From assembly GCA_002309795.1 (NCBI GenBank), contig DBXZ01000053.1, forward strand, positions 1 through 8,508: a DNA stretch of 8,508 bases, given 5' to 3'. The position numbers were made by a program, and so were the translations under genes. Origin of the DNA: Bacteroidales bacterium UBA1199. Lineage in GTDB: Bacteria > Bacteroidota > Bacteroidia > Bacteroidales > UBA932. The number at the start of each line of letters is the position of its first letter. Positions within the stretch are counted from its first letter, which is position 1. Under the pieces are notes generated by a model. It did not search any database. It saw only the letters and a program-made list of their open reading frames with translations, and was not told the origin of the DNA. Below, piece by piece: positions 5,074 through 8,508 of the stretch.

Positions 5074-8031
5074 TTAGAAAGTCAATTCGACACCGAATAC
5101 AACCTGTTTCGTATTCGGGTAGTTACCCATGGCCGTAATGGCGTCGATTTCAGGATCCCAGCCCGTATACTTAGTGAAGGTCAATAAGTTACGGCCTGAT
5201 ACATACACTTTTGCTCCGCCTATGAAGCCCGTGCGCTGCAGCAGCGGCTTGGGGAACCCATAGGAGAGCTGGATGTTCTTCATACGGACGAAGGATGCGT
5301 TGTCGATAAAGCGGCTGTCGTGCTTCACCGGTTCGCTGGCCTTCGGGATATCCGTGATCTGGCCCGGAGTGGTCCAGATGTTCATCATGCGCTTGGTCAT
5401 GTTCGACTCGTCTGCGAATGCGGGGTTCTCAACGAAGTAGCGGTCGTAGTTCTCCATATACTTGCCGAGCACGCCCGAGAAGGTCGCGTTGAACGAGAGG
5501 CCCTTCCAGCTGGCATCGATTGATGCACCGCCGGACCAGGGAGCAAAACGGTTCTTGCCCAGGAAGACGGCGTTGCTTTCGCTGTAAGAGCTGGTCAGCG
5601 TACCGTCTGCGTTGCGCCAGAGAGACTTACCGTTTGCGGGGTCGACGCCGGCGAAATCAACCAGGAAGAACTCACCGTATGCGTGGTTGACCTGGAATTT
5701 CAGGCCCGAGCTGCCGTCCACAAATTCATCGCGGCCGTCATACAGTTCGGTGATGACGTTCCTGTTGTAGTTCATGTTGAAGCCGAAGCCCAGGTAAAGG
5801 TCTTTCGTCTGGATGGCGTCGTATTTCAGCTCGAGATCGATACCGCGGTTGCGCATCGAACCCACGTTACCCCAGCCGCCGGAGAAACCGGAGATATAGG
5901 AGTACGGAATATACATCAGCATGTCCTTGGTCTTCTTGTTGTAGAACTCGAGATTGAAGGTCAGGCTGTTCCAGAGGCGGCCGTTGACGCCGGCATTGAA
6001 CGCCACGAGGGTTTCCCAGGTGAGGTTCGGATTGCTGAGCGAAGCCACGTACCAGGAAGACTGGCCGTCGTAGAGCTTGCCCGTAGAGGTCAGACCGTAA
6101 GCCCGGTAGTTGCTGATGCCCGAGTTACCGGTCGTACCGTAGGAAGCTTTCAGCTGGAGGTTGTCCACCCAGTCCACGTCGCCGAGGAACGCCTCTTTCT
6201 TCATGTTCCACATACCGCCTACCGACCAGAAGGAAGCGTAACGGCGGTTCGCACCGAAGAGCGAGGAGCCGTCAACGCGGAACGTCGCGTCAAAGAAGTA
6301 CTTGTCTGCGAAGTCGTAGGACAGACGGGAGAAGAAGGAGTTGTAGGCCACTTCCGAGAAGGTGTAGGACGGGATGTTTGCCTGCGTACCGTGGTTGACG
6401 TTCGTCAGGCGCTCGTCGGTCTGGCCGTTCGTCCAGGTCGAGAAGTATTCGTCATTCGAATAGATGGACTCGTGACCGGCCAGCAGGACGAAGTGGTTGT
6501 TTTCCGCAATGGCGAACTTATATTCGGCCGTATTGGTGGAGGTCAGGCGGTAGAAGCGCTCGAACGACTCTTCCGTGACGGTCGACAGGCTGATCTTGTT
6601 GGGAAGGACCTTGCCGGTGTAGCGGTAGTCCGAACCCTCGATTGCCTGTACGGCACGGAGCGTCAGGCCCTTGATGGGGGTGATTTCCTGATAGAGGTTG
6701 CCGTGCAGACGCGCGTTGGTGCGGCGGGTCGGCTGTGCCTCCATGCGGCGGAAGTAATTCCACATACCCAGGTCGGTGATGTAGTCCGGCTCGTCGCCGT
6801 AGCCTACGAAGTTGCCGGAAGGATCGGTGATGATCTCATACGGCGTAGCGTACGGAAGGCCCCATGCGATGATGTTCATCGGGTTGTAGTAACCCGTGCT
6901 GACATTCGAATAGCCGGCCGTGTGGTGACTCTGCCAGGTCAGGTTGAGGTTGACACCGATCTTGAGCCAGTCGGCAATCTTGCTGTTGACGTTCGAGCGG
7001 ATCGAGTAGCGCTCCATATCGGAATACGGCTCGATACCTTCACGGCTGAACGCGCCCAGCGAAATGTAGTAGTCACTGCGCTGGCTGCGGCCCGAAACGC
7101 TCATGTCGGCCTTCCAGGTCGGAGCGTTTTCGTTGAGGATCCACTTGCGCCAGTCCGTACCGATATTGTTGTCCAGACGGAATTTCTTGAGTGCCTGGAA
7201 CTGTGCGTTTTCCTTGAGGCTCGGATCAGCCAGCTCGCGGAAATCGAACCATTCCCGGGCATTCATCAGCTCCATCGGGAACTGGGCCAGGTTGGAGATA
7301 CCGTACGATCCGCTGACCGTCACGGTCGGTTTCTCGCCGGCACCCTTCTTGGTGGTGATGTACACGACGCCGTTTGCTGCACGCGATCCGTAGATGGCGG
7401 TGGAGGAGGCGTCTTTCATCACCGTCACATTCTCGATATCGTTGGGGTTGAGGGCGGTGAAGATGGCCACATCAACCGGCGTACCGTCGAGAATGAAGAG
7501 CGGGGTGTTGGATGCGTTGATGGAGTTCACACCGCGCAGGCGCATGGAGACCTCTGCGCTCGGCTCACCGGAACTGGTGTAAACCTGGAGACCGGCAACT
7601 TTACCCTGAAGGGCGTCGCCGGCACTTGCGGCAGGAATCTTGGTAAATGCGTCCGATTTGACAAGCGTAGCGGCGCCGACCACGGAACTGATCTTCTTGG
7701 CGGAGCCATACGCTACGACGACTGTCTCTTCCAGTATGTTTGCATCGGGCTGAAGAGTTGCATTGATGACGTTCTTTCCGCCTACCGGGATTTCAAGGTC
7801 TTTGAAACCGACGGAAGAGAAGACAAGAACCGCATCTTTGGGCACTCCGTCAAGGACATAGTTTCCGTCGGCGTCGGACGCGATACCTTTCATGGTACCT
7901 TTCACCACGATACTGGCGAAGGGCACAGGCTCACCATCCTCCGAAGAAACCACCTTGCCGGTTACCCGGTTTTGTGCCAACAACGTGCTGCAAGTCAGCA
8001 ACATCATGGCAAGGATTAATACTTTCTTCAT
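5074..8031 (-). CDS. SusC/RagA-family TonB-dependent outer-membrane transporter
   Basis: SusC-type proteins are TonB-dependent beta-barrels that import ligands delivered by SusD. Starting at ATG 8031 the protein has 985 residues. A Sec signal peptide begins MKKVLILAMM and ends near LLAQ (17-20). A carboxypeptidase-regulatory-like domain spans about 21-95 (VTGKVV, PVPFASIVVKG, SDADGNYVL, VLVFSSVGF). A TonB-box-like EETVVVAYGSAKK lies at 101-113. The plug spans about 113-230, with RLRGVNSINASNTP (164-177), FILDGTPVD (179-187) and ASSTAIYGSRAANGVVYITT (208-227). The rest is a long beta-barrel ending in VFGVELTF with a terminal Phe, as outer-membrane proteins do. An upstream in-frame TTG at 8070 would add 13 residues before the signal peptide, but that codon lies inside the -7 promoter element, so 8031 is preferred. 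The first gene of the operon, it is followed 16 bp later by its susD partner. The N-terminus carries no STN domain, so it is not the FecA-type that signals to an anti-sigma factor. Confidence 0.97.
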   Translation of the reverse strand: MKKVLILAMMLLTCSTLLAQNRVTGKVVSSEDGEPVPFASIVVKGTMKGIASDADGNYVLDGVPKDAVLVFSSVGFKDLEIPVGGKNVINATLQPDANILEETVVVAYGSAKKISSVVGAATLVKSDAFTKIPAASAGDALQGKVAGLQVYTSSGEPSAEVSMRLRGVNSINASNTPLFILDGTPVDVAIFTALNPNDIENVTVMKDASSTAIYGSRAANGVVYITTKKGAGEKPTVTVSGSYGISNLAQFPMELMNAREWFDFRELADPSLKENAQFQALKKFRLDNNIGTDWRKWILNENAPTWKADMSVSGRSQRSDYYISLGAFSREGIEPYSDMERYSIRSNVNSKIADWLKIGVNLNLTWQSHHTAGYSNVSTGYYNPMNIIAWGLPYATPYEIITDPSGNFVGYGDEPDYITDLGMWNYFRRMEAQPTRRTNARLHGNLYQEITPIKGLTLRAVQAIEGSDYRYTGKVLPNKISLSTVTEESFERFYRLTSTNTAEYKFAIAENNHFVLLAGHESIYSNDEYFSTWTNGQTDERLTNVNHGTQANIPSYTFSEVAYNSFFSRLSYDFADKYFFDATFRVDGSSLFGANRRYASFWSVGGMWNMKKEAFLGDVDWVDNLQLKASYGTTGNSGISNYRAYGLTSTGKLYDGQSSWYVASLSNPNLTWETLVAFNAGVNGRLWNSLTFNLEFYNKKTKDMLMYIPYSYISGFSGGWGNVGSMRNRGIDLELKYDAIQTKDLYLGFGFNMNYNRNVITELYDGRDEFVDGSSGLKFQVNHAYGEFFLVDFAGVDPANGKSLWRNADGTLTSSYSESNAVFLGKNRFAPWSGGASIDASWKGLSFNATFSGVLGKYMENYDRYFVENPAFADESNMTKRMMNIWTTPGQITDIPKASEPVKHDSRFIDNASFVRMKNIQLSYGFPKPLLQRTGFIGGAKVYVSGRNLLTFTKYTGWDPEIDAITAMGNYPNTKQVVFGVELTF

Positions 8032-8067
8032 AGGTTTGGGGTTAAAAAAAGAAATTTCTATATGCCA

Positions 8068-8075
8068 CAAATTTA
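8068..8075 (-). promoter_or_regulatory. Bacteroidales-type -7 promoter element before the susC operon
   Basis: The minus-strand sequence TAAATTTG fits the Bacteroidales -7 consensus TAnnTTTG exactly and lies 36 bp before the susC-type ATG. No clean TTTG -33 element stands at the expected distance of about 19-21 bp upstream; the nearest candidates, ATTG and ACTG, are off in sequence or spacing. The promoter may thus be weak or need an activator. The whole 78-bp gap (8032-8109) holds this element, an AT-rich leader with a T7 tract (8044-8050), and no convincing terminator for the upstream gene. Confidence 0.6.
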
Positions 8076-8109
8076 AGTAAAACTATCAATCAGTATATCT
8101 AATAGAGGG

Positions 8110-8508
8110 TTATTTCTTATGCAGGACGACCGGGAGATGGTCGCTGAAGCCGCCCTTGTAGCGGGGTCCTGACCAGGTCCGCCGGGGCTTCTCTCCGGTG
8201 TATCCGGTGTCCGGCTCCAGCAGAAACGGCGGGCGGAAGACGGACATTCGGGCGCCCGGGCGGGCCTCCCGAATCCAGAACTGGTCGATCAGTTCCCAGG
8301 TGCCGCGGTACTTGATGGAGCCTTCGCCGGCGGCCGCCAGGGGGGTCGCGAGGTTCTCGAACCCGGGCAGGGCCTTTTCAAAGCCGGACATCGCCAGGTC
8401 GATCTCCCGAGGGGTGGCATTGAAGTCTCCCATGATAATGACCGTTTCTCGGGAGCCGCCGGCCGTGTCGATAAAGTCGATGCAGGCGCGGAGGGAGGCT
8501 GCGGCGGG
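8110..8508 (-). CDS. Endonuclease/exonuclease/phosphatase (EEP) family protein, C-terminal part
   Basis: The reading frame is open to the right edge, giving 133 codons including the stop; the true start lies outside the window, and the internal ATG at 8433 is residue 26 of the visible part, not a start. EEP-family enzymes are metal-dependent phosphoesterases acting on nucleic acids, phospholipid head groups or phosphosugars. Seen: a strand running into IIMGDFNATP (residues 24-33 of the visible part), with the catalytic Asp-Asn pair, and GTWELIDQFWI, which matches the family's ID motif. Near the C-terminus, GGFSDHLPVVL holds the catalytic SDH motif. The ending resembles the exported EEP proteins common in Bacteroidales. 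A signal peptide, if any, would be outside the window. It stops 78 bp before the susC-like gene. That gap carries its own promoter element but no clear terminator, so co-transcription with the transporter operon is possible. Substrate unknown. Confidence 0.9.
   Translation of the reverse strand, partial: PAAASLRACIDFIDTAGGSRETVIIMGDFNATPREIDLAMSGFEKALPGFENLATPLAAAGEGSIKYRGTWELIDQFWIREARPGARMSVFRPPFLLEPDTGYTGEKPRRTWSGPRYKGGFSDHLPVVLHKK

Noticed and set aside
5683..8019. A 778-codon open frame on the plus strand, fully antisense to the susC-like gene
   Set aside because: Its product shows no domain or signal peptide and is rich in Val, Arg and Gly. It is the shadow expected when the real gene rarely uses codons that read as stops on the other strand. 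The minus-strand gene has full SusC motifs.
8044..8059. Palindrome AGAAATTTCT (8050-8059) next to a T7 tract as a terminator or operator
   Set aside because: The 5-bp AT-rich arms have no loop and could not form a stable hairpin. A short AT palindrome in an AT-rich leader is expected by chance, so no operator is claimed.
8032..8070. Extended SusC start at TTG 8070
   Set aside because: It would put 13 polar or aromatic residues before a normal signal peptide, and the TTG lies inside the promoter -7 element.
8433..8435. ATG at 8433 as the start of the EEP-family gene
   Set aside because: The codon sits inside the conserved IIMGDFN motif and the frame stays open, with a family-like sequence, to the window edge. 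It is an internal methionine.

Overview
The window looks like chromosomal DNA from a member of the Bacteroidota, most likely order Bacteroidales, with GC in the mid-50s percent by eye. The evidence is a SusC-type TonB-dependent transporter followed by a SusD-type lipoprotein, lipoproteins with acidic residues just after the lipobox cysteine, a TAnnTTTG-type -7 promoter element, and mostly absent Shine-Dalgarno sequences. Family or genus cannot be fixed from this window; an Alistipes-like or other moderately GC-rich gut/rumen Bacteroidales would fit. All six genes lie on the minus strand, so transcription runs from high to low coordinates. Coding density is very high and the longest gap between genes is 78 bp.

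Layout in transcription order: (1) 8508-8110, the C-terminal part of an endonuclease/exonuclease/phosphatase (EEP) family protein whose start lies outside the window. (2) An AT-rich 78-bp gap with a good -7 promoter element. (3) A SusC/RagA transporter (8031-5074), a SusD/RagB lipoprotein (5057-3549, preceded by a perfect Shine-Dalgarno) and a third surface-type lipoprotein (3530-2121). The third protein has a Calx-beta-like N-terminal region and two nearly identical tandem domains of about 150 residues. (4) A strong intrinsic terminator (2113-2070) that closes this three-gene operon. (5) A second compact group: a lipoprotein related to N-formylglutamate amidohydrolases (2061-1111), thymidylate synthase thyA (1096-302) and dihydrofolate reductase folA (305 to the left edge, cut off).

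The SusC-SusD-lipoprotein operon should form an outer-membrane uptake complex: SusD as lid and binding protein, SusC as energised channel, and the third lipoprotein as an accessory surface binder. No glycoside hydrolase, sulfatase, lyase, sensor or anti-sigma gene is seen, so the ligand cannot be assigned. ThyA and FolA form the classic dTMP/folate cycle: ThyA makes dTMP and dihydrofolate, and DHFR regenerates tetrahydrofolate.

I do not see a clearly new biological system. The points most worth a second look are the recent internal duplication in the third lipoprotein, the terminator that ends only 8 bp before the next start codon, the exported FGase-family lipoprotein next to thyA-folA, and DHFR substitutions at cofactor-binding positions.
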